Assembly: GCA_030646805.1 (NCBI GenBank)
Contig: JAUSKZ010000001.1
Coordinates: 1-36,764, forward strand
Direction: 5' to 3'
DNA: 36,764 bases
Source of the DNA: Candidatus Daviesbacteria bacterium
Lineage (GTDB): Bacteria; Patescibacteriota; Microgenomatia; Daviesbacterales; UBA10151
A program made the position numbers and the translations under genes. Positions 7,501 through 14,828 of this stretch are shown piece by piece. The notes under the pieces are model-generated. The model was not told the DNA's origin, did no database searches, and was given only the letters and a program-made list of their open reading frames with translations. Each line of letters starts with the position of its first letter. Positions within the stretch are counted from its first letter, which is position 1.

Positions 7501-8760
7501 TTACTCCTCCACAATTTGGGCACCTAAAGAAGAAAGTTTCCCGACCACATCTTCATAACCTCTCTCTATCAACTCAGCTTTATTAATAGTACTTTTACCC
7601 ACCGCTACTAAAGAAGCCAAAACTAAAGCCATCCCGGCTCTGATATCAGGGGTCTCCTGAACTCTCCCATATAACGGGGTAACACCTGAGACCAAGACCC
7701 GGTGTGGATCAGCAATGGTAATATTTGCTCCCATAGAAATTAATTTATCGGTGAAAAACATTCTTGACTCAAACATCCAATCATGAAGCAGAGAGATCCC
7801 CTTACACTGAGTAGCTAAAACTACAGCTACACTCATCAAATCACTAGGGAAGCCTGGCCAAATATTAGTATGAAGCTTATTACCTGGGGCAGTGAGTTCA
7901 GTAAATCCTACCTTAATACTTTTACCTAAGTTCTCAAAGGTCAAACCAAATCTCTCAAGGTGCTTAATCACAGGTAGAAGGTTTGTAAACTCAATATTTT
8001 CAATTTCAACCTCACCACCAGTAATCGCTGCGGCGATGGCATAAGTCCCAAACTCAATAAAATCAGACCCAATTACAAAGCTCGCACCAGTCAACTTCTC
8101 CACCCCTATAATCCGCAAAGTAGATTGGCCCACTCCTTCAATCCGAGCCCCCATCTTAATTAGCAAATTACATAAATCCGCTACATGTGGCTCTGTAGCA
8201 CAGTTTTTTAGAATAACAGCTGAGTTGCCCAAGACTGTAGTCAAAATCATATTTTCGGTTGCGGTGACTGAAGCTTCGGCTAGAAAAATCTCCTTGTTTT
8301 GAGTTCTTTCTTCAAATTTGACCCCTTTATATTGCCTGTCACTGATCTCAAAAACATATCCTAACTCCCGAAACGCTTCAAGGTGGGTATCGATACTCCT
8401 TTTTCCAATCACATCTCCTCCTGGGTGAGAAAACTCAACTTGTCCTAAACGGGCTAAAAGTGGACCAACGAGTAGAATCGAGGCTCTAATTTTTGTCATC
8501 TTATCCTCAGGCAAAAGCGCAACTTTTATATCCTTACACTGGATCGTTAACTGATCTGATTTTCTCTCAACTGAAGCACCTAAACCTTTTAAGATATCGC
8601 AAAAAACCTCAACATCTGAGATATTTGGTATATTTTTTAAAATTACTTCCTCCTCGGTCAAAAGGGTTGCTGCCAAACAGGGAAGCACTGAATTCTTGTT
8701 TCCGGAAATTTTAACTTTGCCCGATAACTTATTACCGCCTTCAATAATATATTTTGCCAT
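7501..8760 (-). CDS. murA: UDP-N-acetylglucosamine 1-carboxyvinyltransferase (MurA), Cys-to-Asp type
   Basis: The first committed enzyme of peptidoglycan synthesis; it transfers enolpyruvate from PEP to UDP-GlcNAc. At 419 residues it has the normal length. Lys22 lies in the conserved NKNSVLP, and the active-site loop reads HPGGDVIGKRSIDTHL. The catalytic-loop residue that is Cys115 in E. coli is Asp116 here. Natural Asp enzymes, as in mycobacteria and chlamydiae, are active but are not alkylated by fosfomycin, so intrinsic resistance is predicted. The gene begins 5 bp after gltX and is probably cotranscribed. With the D,D-carboxypeptidase downstream it indicates a real peptidoglycan wall. Confidence 0.96.
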   Translation of the reverse strand: MAKYIIEGGNKLSGKVKISGNKNSVLPCLAATLLTEEEVILKNIPNISDVEVFCDILKGLGASVERKSDQLTIQCKDIKVALLPEDKMTKIRASILLVGPLLARLGQVEFSHPGGDVIGKRSIDTHLEAFRELGYVFEISDRQYKGVKFEERTQNKEIFLAEASVTATENMILTTVLGNSAVILKNCATEPHVADLCNLLIKMGARIEGVGQSTLRIIGVEKLTGASFVIGSDFIEFGTYAIAAAITGGEVEIENIEFTNLLPVIKHLERFGLTFENLGKSIKVGFTELTAPGNKLHTNIWPGFPSDLMSVAVVLATQCKGISLLHDWMFESRMFFTDKLISMGANITIADPHRVLVSGVTPLYGRVQETPDIRAGMALVLASLVAVGKSTINKAELIERGYEDVVGKLSSLGAQIVEE

Positions 8761-8765
8761 AAAGT

Positions 8766-10220
8766 TTAACTAAAATTAGGGTAGCTTGTGGCCACCTTCT
8801 TTATCCTCTCCAAGCTACTATTATATCCTATAATATTCATAGAATCAAATAGAGGTGGGGTGACTAGCTGTCCTGAAAAGGCTATTCTTATCAATTGAAA
8901 CATATCTTGACTGCGGATTCCAAGATCCTCGGATAACTTCCTAAAACTCTGCTCAAACTTTTCGGCGTTCCAAGATTCTTTCATCCCCACAAGTACTTCT
9001 ACTACTTTTCCCAAAACCTCCTTGATATTTTCAACCTTTAGTTTCTTAAAAACCTCTATCTCATACTCGGGATCATCAAATAAAAAGTGGGTTAAAGGTA
9101 TGAAATCTGATAGTTTTTTGATCCGCTCTTTAATAAGTGGCACAATCGGTGCAATCTTCCCCTTAGCTGGGTGATCTATCAGAAATTCCTGTAACCTTTG
9201 AGTTAGCTCAGAGTCAGACATCTTCCTAATATACTCTCCGTTCATCCACTCCAGCTTAGCCAAATCAAATTTGGCACCGGTTGATTTAACACTTACTTTA
9301 AAAGGCTCTAACTCAAAGGCTTTTTCAAACTCTCGAGCGTCAAAGATCTCTTTTCCTTCCGGGTGATTCCAAACCACATTGGCTAAATAATTAACAACCG
9401 CCTCAGGTAAAAATCCTTCTTTCCGGTAGTAATCAACTGAAGCATGACCTTGACGTTTAGACAACTTTCCTCCCCCTTCACTATTTAAAAGTAACGGAAG
9501 GTGGGCAAACTTGGGCATACTCTCTTGCCAACCTAAATACTCCCAGAGCAGTATGTGTTTCGGGGTAGAGGGAAGCCACTCTGTACCTCGGAAAATATGG
9601 GTTATTTTCATATAATAATCATCAACTACAGCTGCTAAGTGATAAGTTGGATAACCATCTGATTTTAAGATTACTTGATCATCCAATTCGTTACTGTTGA
9701 TCTCAACTTTTCCAGCGATAGCATCATCAACTACAATAATTCTATTATCAGGAATTTTCATTCTGACCACAAAGGAAATATTCTCAGCCAAATTTTGTTT
9801 AACTTCCTCATCAGTTAATTTTAGGCAAGTTCGATCATATTTGGGAGCTTGGTGATTTTGCTCTTTAAGTTTACGCATCTCATCTAAGCGCTCCTTGGTA
9901 CAAAAGCAGTGATAGGCAAAACCTTTTTTAAGTAGTTCGTTAATATGCTTTTGGTAAAGTTCTAACTTTTCTGATTGTCTGTAAGGACCATACTCTCCCC
10001 CTTTTGATATCCCTTCATCAGGCAAAAGATTAGCCCACTTCAGACTTTCAACAATTACCTCTTCTGCACCTTCAACAAACCTACTTCGATCTGTGTCCTC
10101 AATCCTTAAAACAAATTTTCCCTTATATTTATGGGCAAAAACGAAGTCAAATAGTGCTTGATAAACTATTCCTAGGTGAGCATAACCGGTGGGTGATGGA
10201 GCGACTCTGGTTCGAACCAT
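8766..10220 (-). CDS. gltX: Glutamyl-tRNA synthetase
   Basis: A 484-residue class I synthetase that charges tRNA-Glu. The HIGH-type motif is PSPTGYAHLG (9-18, with HLG), a Cys pair that may bind zinc is at YHCFC (103-107), the tRNA/Glu-binding GTEWLPSTPKH is near 212-222, and the KMSKS-type loop is KLSKR (252-256). The C-terminal anticodon-binding domain is helical and of normal length. Whether it also charges tRNA-Gln cannot be told here. It is followed after 5 bp by murA. Its start is divergent from the gene at 10273, with a perfect palindrome between them. Confidence 0.95.
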   Translation of the reverse strand: MVRTRVAPSPTGYAHLGIVYQALFDFVFAHKYKGKFVLRIEDTDRSRFVEGAEEVIVESLKWANLLPDEGISKGGEYGPYRQSEKLELYQKHINELLKKGFAYHCFCTKERLDEMRKLKEQNHQAPKYDRTCLKLTDEEVKQNLAENISFVVRMKIPDNRIIVVDDAIAGKVEINSNELDDQVILKSDGYPTYHLAAVVDDYYMKITHIFRGTEWLPSTPKHILLWEYLGWQESMPKFAHLPLLLNSEGGGKLSKRQGHASVDYYRKEGFLPEAVVNYLANVVWNHPEGKEIFDAREFEKAFELEPFKVSVKSTGAKFDLAKLEWMNGEYIRKMSDSELTQRLQEFLIDHPAKGKIAPIVPLIKERIKKLSDFIPLTHFLFDDPEYEIEVFKKLKVENIKEVLGKVVEVLVGMKESWNAEKFEQSFRKLSEDLGIRSQDMFQLIRIAFSGQLVTPPLFDSMNIIGYNSSLERIKKVATSYPNFS

Positions 10221-10225
10221 AGTGT

Positions 10226-10258
10226 CTGATATTATATCAGCCTCAAGGAGTATATAAT
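10226..10258. promoter_or_regulatory. Divergent promoter region with palindrome
   Basis: CTGATAT-T-ATATCAG (10226-10240) is a perfect 7+7 palindrome between divergent genes. It contains ATATAATA on the minus strand, a likely -10 for gltX 10 nt before its ATG. TATAAT (10253-10258) lies 14 nt before the ATG at 10273. One regulator bound here could affect both genes; this is inference. Confidence 0.35.
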
Positions 10259-10272
10259 ACTATTAATACAAT

Positions 10273-11283
10273 ATGACCCTAACTCAAACTGCCCAACTAA
10301 CCAAACGCTTAATCCTTCTGTCCATCGTAGTTTTATTTTTGGGGATAGGTGGTAGGATCGGTTATAATTTATGGGAAGACTACCGTTTGGCCCAGCTTCC
10401 TCCGACCGTTGAAAAGCCAGAGATGAAGTTTGGACCATTACCTAAAATTACTTTTCCGGACCCCAAGGTTTCCTCAACTAATTTTTCTTACTCCTTGGAT
10501 ACTTCAACCGGCGGATTTCCGGAATCTTTAAATTTAATTCGGGTCTACTTTATTCCCCAGGCCAGCATATCTTTACTATCACCAGAAAAAGCCAAGGTCC
10601 TGGCTGAAAATTTAGGTTTCTTAACCTCACCAGAGGTTATAGATGATAAAACTCACCTCTTCAAAAATAGCGATGGAGGCACTGTTGAAATTAATATCAT
10701 AACCCTAAATTTTAGTTATCAAAAAAGTGAAAACGCTAAAACTTATGAGGAAAACTTCAACCTTCAATCATTTTCTACTAATAAAGCAACTCGGGAATTT
10801 AAAGAATTTTTAGGCAAAATTAATCTTTTGCCTCAAGAGCTTGGGGAGGGTCAAACCAAGGTAACAATCTCTCAAGAAAAGATCGCTTCCCCTTCAGCCT
10901 CAATCTCAATTTGGCCAGCTGATATCAACAAACTTAAAATTATCACTGCAAATCCCGACCGAAGCTTGGTCGGAGGTGAGTTTATTCCCAAAAATTCCCC
11001 TTTGGATTTTTACCAAGTTGATTACACCTTTTGGCCAATCGATAAAACCACCTACTCAACTTACCCTATTAAAACTCCACTGGAAGCCTTTGAAAACTTA
11101 AAAAGTGGAGGGGGTCACATCAGCCTTGAACCCAAAGATCCTCAAGTTTCCATCACCTCGGTTTATTTAGCCTACTATCAGTCTGAAATCTATACTCCAT
11201 TCCTACAACCGGTTTTTGTTTTTGAAGGACCAAATTTTGTGGGGCTCGTACCGGCAATTAAAGAGGTAGAAAAAGCCAACTAA
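10273..11283 (+). CDS. Membrane-anchored hypothetical protein (336 aa)
   Basis: Unrecognised. One N-terminal membrane segment (about 13-33, ILLSIVVLFLGIGG) is followed by a long extracytoplasmic part rich in Pro, Ser and beta-prone sequence, so it is probably anchored in the membrane and faces outward. The stretch near 10953-10975 contains the short palindrome CCGACC...GGTCGG within the coding frame, less marked than the elements in the dismutase and PIN genes. The last 4 bp overlap the convergent carboxypeptidase gene. It may be a lineage-specific surface protein. Confidence 0.7.
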   Translation: MTLTQTAQLTKRLILLSIVVLFLGIGGRIGYNLWEDYRLAQLPPTVEKPEMKFGPLPKITFPDPKVSSTNFSYSLDTSTGGFPESLNLIRVYFIPQASISLLSPEKAKVLAENLGFLTSPEVIDDKTHLFKNSDGGTVEINIITLNFSYQKSENAKTYEENFNLQSFSTNKATREFKEFLGKINLLPQELGEGQTKVTISQEKIASPSASISIWPADINKLKIITANPDRSLVGGEFIPKNSPLDFYQVDYTFWPIDKTTYSTYPIKTPLEAFENLKSGGGHISLEPKDPQVSITSVYLAYYQSEIYTPFLQPVFVFEGPNFVGLVPAIKEVEKAN

Positions 11284-12215
11284 TTCCACGAGAAGTTTTG
11301 CTCTACCCATTTCAGTAACTTTTCTGTTTCTTTAAACCTATTATCACTACCCAAAACTATTGTTAAAATTTTTCTATCTTTAATCTCCACTAAACCAACT
11401 AGGTTTTCTTTAGCCTGAGGAGTGGTTCCAGTTTTAATCCCGATTACCCCGGGTAAATCCAACAGCTTATTTAAATTTGTTAAGTGGTGAGTATATGATT
11501 TATCAACCGATGAAACGGATGTCTCACGGGTTGCAAAGATCCTAACTAAATATGGATCCTCAAGAGCCAAGACCGATATTTTGGCCAAGTCTGAAGCAGA
11601 TGAGTAGTGATTGGGACTATCAAAACCAGCCGGATTATCAAACTTACTACTTAAAAGCCCCATTTGAAATACTTCTTGATTCATGGCAGCGATAAAACTA
11701 GCTCTACCTCCGGGATAGTTATCAGCGATGGTAAAAGCCGCATCATTACCGGAATTTAAGAGCAAACCGTAAAGCAGTCCCCGAAACATAATCTGCTCAC
11801 CCTTTTTGAGTCCCATGGAAGATCCTCCAGCTTCGGATAAATCATACACAGTTAATATTTGGTTAGGTTTAAAATATTTAGTGGCCACCAGGGCAGTCAT
11901 AATTTTAGTAGTTGAGGCGATCGGGACTTTTTTATCTACTTCTTTGGAAAAAAGGACGGTATCTGAATCCAAATCCCAAACGAGGGATGCAACAGCTGAG
12001 ATTTCCGGAGGTGAGAGACCTAGGCTCTTTGGCACTTGGATCAACATTTCCGAGCTAGTATCGGCTTTATCTAAAACTAGACCTTCGGCCGAAATCAAAT
12101 TACTAGGAACTTGGATTATTAACTCTCCTTGTAATTTATTTAAAGCTTGGGGCAGTCCCATGATTAACACTACTGCGGCAATCAAAGCCCCAAGAGACAA
12201 AATTACTGGTTTCAT
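11280..12215 (-). CDS. D-alanyl-D-alanine carboxypeptidase (peptidase S11)
   Basis: A 311-residue penicillin-binding protein of the PBP5/DacA type that trims the terminal D-Ala from peptidoglycan stems. The three catalytic motifs are present: S-x-x-K at 101-104 (STTK, nucleophile Ser101), S-G-N at 155-157 and K-T-G at 261-263. An N-terminal hydrophobic segment (about 4-22) serves as signal peptide or anchor. The C-terminal domain of larger PBP5 proteins is missing, as is common in short S11 members. It overlaps the end of aspS by 4 bp, so the two are coupled. Confidence 0.93.
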   Translation of the reverse strand: MKPVILSLGALIAAVVLIMGLPQALNKLQGELIIQVPSNLISAEGLVLDKADTSSEMLIQVPKSLGLSPPEISAVASLVWDLDSDTVLFSKEVDKKVPIASTTKIMTALVATKYFKPNQILTVYDLSEAGGSSMGLKKGEQIMFRGLLYGLLLNSGNDAAFTIADNYPGGRASFIAAMNQEVFQMGLLSSKFDNPAGFDSPNHYSSASDLAKISVLALEDPYLVRIFATRETSVSSVDKSYTHHLTNLNKLLDLPGVIGIKTGTTPQAKENLVGLVEIKDRKILTIVLGSDNRFKETEKLLKWVEQNFSWN

Positions 12216-13537
12216 TTCAAAGAGGAAAGCCTGATATCAACCCTTTCCATATCCCGGGGAAAAAGCGAAGCCTCCCGAACGTTGGACAACCCTAAAATAT
12301 GCATCACAATTCTTTCCGATCCAAATGAAAATCCACCCTCAGGGGGCATACCATATTTAAAGGCTTGCAAATAAAGCTCGCTTTTCTTAATGTCTACTCC
12401 CCGCGCGCTGGCTTTCTCAGTTAAAAGTTTGACGTCATTAATTCTTTGTCCGCCAGTCATCCACTCAGTCCCTCGGCCCAATAAATCAAAGCTTAAAGTA
12501 TAGCCTGGATCAGACTCGTCTTCGAAGGTATAAAAGGGGCGTTTGGAAACTGGATAGTGAGTGATAAAAATTAAGTCTGATTCTTTTTCTTCTAAAGCCC
12601 ATCTACAAATTTCCCGCTCGTCTTCCGGTTCTAAATCCGGCTCTTTCCTATTATCCCTGCCGGTTCTTTTAAAGATTATTTCTTGAGCTTCTCTTAACTT
12701 AATATGGGGAATTGTCTCTGGAACTTTTGGAATAGAGGTATTATATGAAGTTAATATCGGACTTGTCTCTTTCTCCACCCGCTCTAAAATATATTTTATA
12801 GAGTACTCTGCCATCTCCATCACATCTAACCAACTATCGATAAATCCAAACTCGGCGTCCAATGTTGTGGCTTCAGTTAAGTGGCGGGTTGTCACCGAGG
12901 GTTCGGCTCTTAAGGTTTTATTGACCGTAAACACTCTCTCAAAAACCCCCACCATAATCTGTTTGTAAAATTGTGGGCTTTGGGCCAAATATGCTTTATG
13001 TTCAAAGTATTTAATCTCAAAAACCTCTGAACCGCCTTCGGCTGCTTGGGGGATAATTACCGGTGATTGAAACTCAGTAAAATCTTTTTTCTTTAAAGAT
13101 TCCCGGAAAGCATCTATCACCACTTCCTGGACTTTAAAAATCTCCTTAATTTTAGGGTGCCTTAAAGTTAAGCCTCTAAAATCTAAAAGGGTGGGGAGTT
13201 GTAAATCTAACTCTTTCCCTCCCATATCAAAAGGTAACTCTTCAGCCTTTGATACAATTTCTATTTTTTCGGCTTGAAGTTCCACCTTACCGGTGGGTAA
13301 ATTTGGATTAATTAACTTCGGAGGCCTAGAGGCAACCTTGCCTTCTACACAAACTACGTCCTGTGGTCCTAAATCTTTAACCTGTTCACCACTGCAAACA
13401 ACTTGCAAAACTCCGCTTCGATCTAAAATATCCAAGAAAGCGATCTTGCCGTGATCACGTCTAGTTTGAACCCATCCACAAATCTTGACCGACTCGTTTA
13501 CTTTATCATTACAATCTAAAACCAAAGTTCTCTGCAT
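12212..13537 (-). CDS. aspS: Aspartyl-tRNA synthetase, short archaeal-like type
   Basis: A class IIb synthetase of 441 residues. An N-terminal OB fold (about 15-105) begins GWVQTRRDHG; the catalytic core has the motif 2 region FRAE-like 'LRAEPSVTTRHLTEATTLDAEF' and motif 3 GSERIVMHILGL. The large GAD insertion of ordinary bacterial AspRS is absent, and the segment EGGSEVFEIKYFEHKAYLAQ looks archaeal, while 'RRDHG' and 'NPNLPTGKVEL' in the OB fold look bacterial. The residue equivalent to the discriminating Trp of archaeal enzymes appears to be Gln, so it may also charge tRNA-Asn; this is inference. I chose ATG 13537, 6 nt after TATGAT, over the TTG two codons upstream. Confidence 0.9.
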   Translation of the reverse strand: MQRTLVLDCNDKVNESVKICGWVQTRRDHGKIAFLDILDRSGVLQVVCSGEQVKDLGPQDVVCVEGKVASRPPKLINPNLPTGKVELQAEKIEIVSKAEELPFDMGGKELDLQLPTLLDFRGLTLRHPKIKEIFKVQEVVIDAFRESLKKKDFTEFQSPVIIPQAAEGGSEVFEIKYFEHKAYLAQSPQFYKQIMVGVFERVFTVNKTLRAEPSVTTRHLTEATTLDAEFGFIDSWLDVMEMAEYSIKYILERVEKETSPILTSYNTSIPKVPETIPHIKLREAQEIIFKRTGRDNRKEPDLEPEDEREICRWALEEKESDLIFITHYPVSKRPFYTFEDESDPGYTLSFDLLGRGTEWMTGGQRINDVKLLTEKASARGVDIKKSELYLQAFKYGMPPEGGFSFGSERIVMHILGLSNVREASLFPRDMERVDIRLSSLK

Positions 13538-13543
13538 GCCCAA

Positions 13544-13572
13544 ATCATAACAACTAACTTTAGCCTTGACAA
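13544..13572 (-). promoter_or_regulatory. aspS promoter, leaderless
   Basis: On the minus strand TTGTCA (13572-13567), 17-nt spacer, TATGAT (13549-13544). The ATG at 13537 is 6 nt after the -10, so the predicted +1 is the A of the start codon. Confidence 0.55.
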
Positions 13573-13575
13573 TAC

Positions 13576-13797
13576 TTATTCACCTTTTCGCTTATTGACT
13601 AAAAGATCGCAGATTTGTCTGGGATCTTGCCTAATTAGATCCAGTAACTCTTGAAAAGATTTTAATATCTGACCTTGGTCGCTCTGGACATGACGATGCG
13701 CTTTACCCATTACGATGTTTGAAGATAATTCTTGAGTTCTTTGTTTAACAACGTCAGGGCCAAGAACTCCTTGTTCAACTCTAGTTTCAACTACCAT
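13576..13797 (-). CDS. Small hypothetical protein under attenuator control (73 aa)
   Basis: Unrecognised 73-residue soluble protein, mostly helical and charged. The start is set by AGGAGGTGATAATT before ATG 13797; an upstream in-frame GTG overlaps the Shine-Dalgarno and is unlikely. It is the first full gene after the leader and terminator at 13835-13965, so its expression should depend on read-through. It ends 39 bp before the ATG of aspS, which has its own promoter, so the attenuator probably affects aspS only in part. Confidence 0.6.
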   Translation of the reverse strand: MVVETRVEQGVLGPDVVKQRTQELSSNIVMGKAHRHVQSDQGQILKSFQELLDLIRQDPRQICDLLVNKRKGE

Positions 13798-13834
13798 AAT
13801 TATCACCTCCTTTCTTTTTATTTAAAAAATCCAC

Positions 13835-13857
13835 AAAAAAACCTCCCGTTAGGGAGG
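13835..13857 (-). terminator. Rho-independent terminator of leader 1
   Basis: On the minus strand CCTCCC-TAAC-GGGAGG followed by seven T (13841-13835). Same loop and nearly the same stem as the terminator at 14522-14547. Confidence 0.8.
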
Positions 13858-13889
13858 CATATTGGTTTTTAAATTGTGTCTATTTTTAT

Positions 13890-13964
13890 TTAGACACTAA
13901 CCAACCGCCTCCCGAGAGAGGTAAACCAAAAGAAATAACAACTTTTGGTAGATTGGCTTAACAT
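13890..13964 (-). CDS. Leader peptide 1 (24 aa, leaderless)
   Basis: An ATG-TAA frame of 24 codons. Its ATG is 7 nt after the -10 TAAGAT, so the predicted transcript starts at or next to the start codon. It carries Thr-Lys-Ser at residues 6-8, then Cys-Tyr-Phe-Phe-Trp-Phe (residues 9-14), a run of aromatic codons, and ends within the apical stem of the antiterminator. The second leader in this window has TKS at the same positions. A ribosome finishing this ORF would cover the antiterminator strand and favour termination; stalling upstream, for instance at the aromatic run, would favour read-through. Function is inferred. Confidence 0.5.
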   Translation of the reverse strand: MLSQSTKSCYFFWFTSLGRRLVSV

Positions 13965-13971
13965 TAGAGTG

Positions 13972-14001
13972 ATCTTATCAAAAAGATCTTTTTATTGTCA
14001 A
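13972..14001 (-). promoter_or_regulatory. Promoter of leader 1
   Basis: On the minus strand TTGACA (14001-13996), 18-nt spacer, TAAGAT (13977-13972). The TGA stop of the upstream 82-residue gene lies inside the TTGACA. The predicted +1 (about 13965) is next to the leader-peptide ATG at 13964. Confidence 0.5.
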
Positions 14002-14246
14002 TAATAAAAAGGCAGATTTAGGTATTCCGGATCTAGAACTCTGTTGGGTCCAATCCACAAACCCTTAACTTTTTCAACCATTGAGCGCCTGTTTCCAACT
14101 ACTAACCTAACTCTTTCTCCGGCTGTATCAAAAATAACGCGCCTGGCTTCCGGATCAATCCGCAGTTCACCTAGAGCTGTAAAGACTTTAATGTTTCTAC
14201 AATCTCTAAATCTTTCAATTTTTCTTCCACTCTTTATTTCTATCAT
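13998..14246 (-). CDS. Small hypothetical protein (82 aa)
   Basis: Unrecognised 82-residue protein, beta-rich and basic, with no membrane segment; it begins MIEIKSGRK and ends LNLPFYY. The start at 14246 is chosen because AAGGAGGTAACTAAG precedes it and because the promoter at 14269-14297 puts the +1 about 16 nt upstream; the longer frame reaching 14297 would begin in the promoter. Its stop codon is embedded in the -35 of the next promoter, so the gene is tightly packed against leader 1. It lies between the two attenuator leaders. Confidence 0.6.
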   Translation of the reverse strand: MIEIKSGRKIERFRDCRNIKVFTALGELRIDPEARRVIFDTAGERVRLVVGNRRSMVEKVKGLWIGPNRVLDPEYLNLPFYY

Positions 14247-14268
14247 CTTAGTTACCTCCTTTTTAAAG

Positions 14269-14297
14269 ATTCTACTCATCTTTAATCTCCCTGTCAA
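14269..14297 (-). promoter_or_regulatory. Promoter of the 82-residue gene
   Basis: On the minus strand TTGACA (14297-14292), 17-nt spacer, TAGAAT (14274-14269). The short leader then carries AAGGAGGTAA. Upstream, TGAAGCT/AGCTTCA and ACGGT/ACCGT form a nested inverted repeat (about 14298-14341) between the two divergent promoters; it may be a regulator site. Confidence 0.6.
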
Positions 14298-14363
14298 TGA
14301 AGCTCCACGGTTTTACGACCGTAGTTTCTTCTCAGCTTCACAGCTTTAGCTGATAAATTATTC

Positions 14364-14392
14364 TTGACAAGAAAATACTACAACATTATAAT
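14364..14392 (+). promoter_or_regulatory. Consensus promoter of leader 2
   Basis: TTGACA (14364-14369), 17-nt spacer, TATAAT (14387-14392): a perfect match to the housekeeping sigma consensus, the best in the window. Predicted +1 is about 14399, with the leader-peptide ATG at 14402. Confidence 0.75.
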
Positions 14393-14401
14393 TACTTCTT
14401 A

Positions 14402-14497
14402 ATGAACTTGAACTTTACAAAAAGCTTTAATGTCCTAGTTAGCCTTCTGAACGAGGTGCTTCTTAGCGCACCTATCAAAGGAGGCCTTTTTAGGTAA
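14402..14497 (+). CDS. Leader peptide 2 (31 aa, leaderless)
   Basis: A 31-codon frame whose ATG is about 3 nt from the predicted +1 of a consensus promoter and has no Shine-Dalgarno. It contains Thr-Lys-Ser at residues 6-8, as leader peptide 1 does, followed by a Leu/Val-rich stretch (NVLVSLLNEVLL, residues 10-21). It ends in KGGLFR with the TAA inside the apical stem of the antiterminator. The Leu/Val run could be a stalling region, but no downstream gene points to branched-chain amino acids. Regulation by peptide translation is inference from the layout. Confidence 0.5.
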   Translation: MNLNFTKSFNVLVSLLNEVLLSAPIKGGLFR

Positions 14498-14521
14498 GAC
14501 TACCTAAAAAAGAAGTTGCAG

Positions 14522-14547
14522 GCCTCCTTAACAGGAGGCTTTTTTTT
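14522..14547 (+). terminator. Rho-independent terminator of leader 2
   Basis: Perfect 7-bp stem GCCTCCT/AGGAGGC, TAAC loop, then eight T. It lies between a strong promoter and the ATG at 14577, so it acts either as an attenuator or as the end of a small RNA. Confidence 0.85.
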
Positions 14548-14576
14548 GGGAAAAATGTAATAAATTTAAAACAAAT

Positions 14577-14828
14577 ATGAGCGCAGAAAAAGTTAATGAA
14601 TTAAATTTAGAGTCTCAGGTGGTTGATAAAAATACTCAACTGAAATTTTGCCATCAGGCTGGCAGTGAATATGAAAGACTATTAGTGGAGTGTATGGGTG
14701 ATCCGCGGTCTGTTGCCAACAGGTTTGCCTTCCGCAAGTCCGGATCCAGAGCTGAAAGAGGTTATGTTCCAACCTTTGACTCGAGAGAAGCGTTTGACTG
14801 GAATCCGAAAAGGAGAATGGATGGCTGA
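14577..14828 (+). CDS. Hypothetical protein, probable 5' half of a frameshifted gene
   Basis: An 83-codon frame starting at the first ATG after the attenuator; no Shine-Dalgarno is seen. Residues 1 to about 45 (through YERLLVECMGDPR) look like natural helical protein. After about 14710 the better coding sequence appears to move into the frame used by 14698-15060. I therefore suspect that this is the N-terminal half of one gene of about 161 residues interrupted by a one-base shift. No function is recognised. If the shift is real and fixed, the gene is broken; if it is programmed or a sequence error, the product is intact. Confidence 0.4.
   Translation: MSAEKVNELNLESQVVDKNTQLKFCHQAGSEYERLLVECMGDPRSVANRFAFRKSGSRAERGYVPTFDSREAFDWNPKRRMDG

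Larger units (their letters stand above)
13835..13965 (-). promoter_or_regulatory. Leader-peptide attenuator upstream of the 73-residue gene
   Basis: Read on the minus strand, a 24-codon ORF covers 13964-13890. Its last third encodes the strand GGGAGGC (13913-13907), which can pair with GCCTCCC (13858-13852), supported by TTGGTT/AACCAA (13904-13899 with 13867-13862) and GTGTCT/AGACAC (13897-13892 with 13881-13876). Alternatively CCTCCC-TAAC-GGGAGG (13857-13842) forms a terminator stem followed by seven T. The two folds exclude each other. An upstream CCTC (13919-13916) could compete for GGGAGG. This is the classic anatomy of transcription attenuation. Confidence 0.6.
14399..14547 (+). promoter_or_regulatory. 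Leader-peptide attenuator upstream of the 14577 gene
   Basis: AAGGAGGCC (14478-14486) pairs over 9 bp with GGCCTCCTT (14521-14529), capped by a 10-bp stem TTTTTAGGTA/TACCTAAAAA (14487-14496 with 14501-14510). The competing fold is the terminator GCCTCCT-TAAC-AGGAGGC (14522-14539) with eight T. A separate hairpin AGGTGC/GCACCT lies upstream (about 14455-14473). The ORF 14402-14497 runs through the 5' antiterminator strand and stops inside the apical stem. The plan and the TAAC terminator loop match those of leader 1. A stand-alone small RNA of about 150 nt is the alternative reading. Confidence 0.65.

Noticed and set aside
11806-12234. Plus-strand open frame of 142 codons
   Set aside because: Antisense shadow of the carboxypeptidase gene, whose catalytic motifs are intact.
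13835-13965. T-box riboswitch upstream of the small gene and aspS
   Set aside because: The position before a synthetase gene fits, but the conserved T-box bulge and specifier features are absent, and a short ORF with an attenuator explains the fold better.
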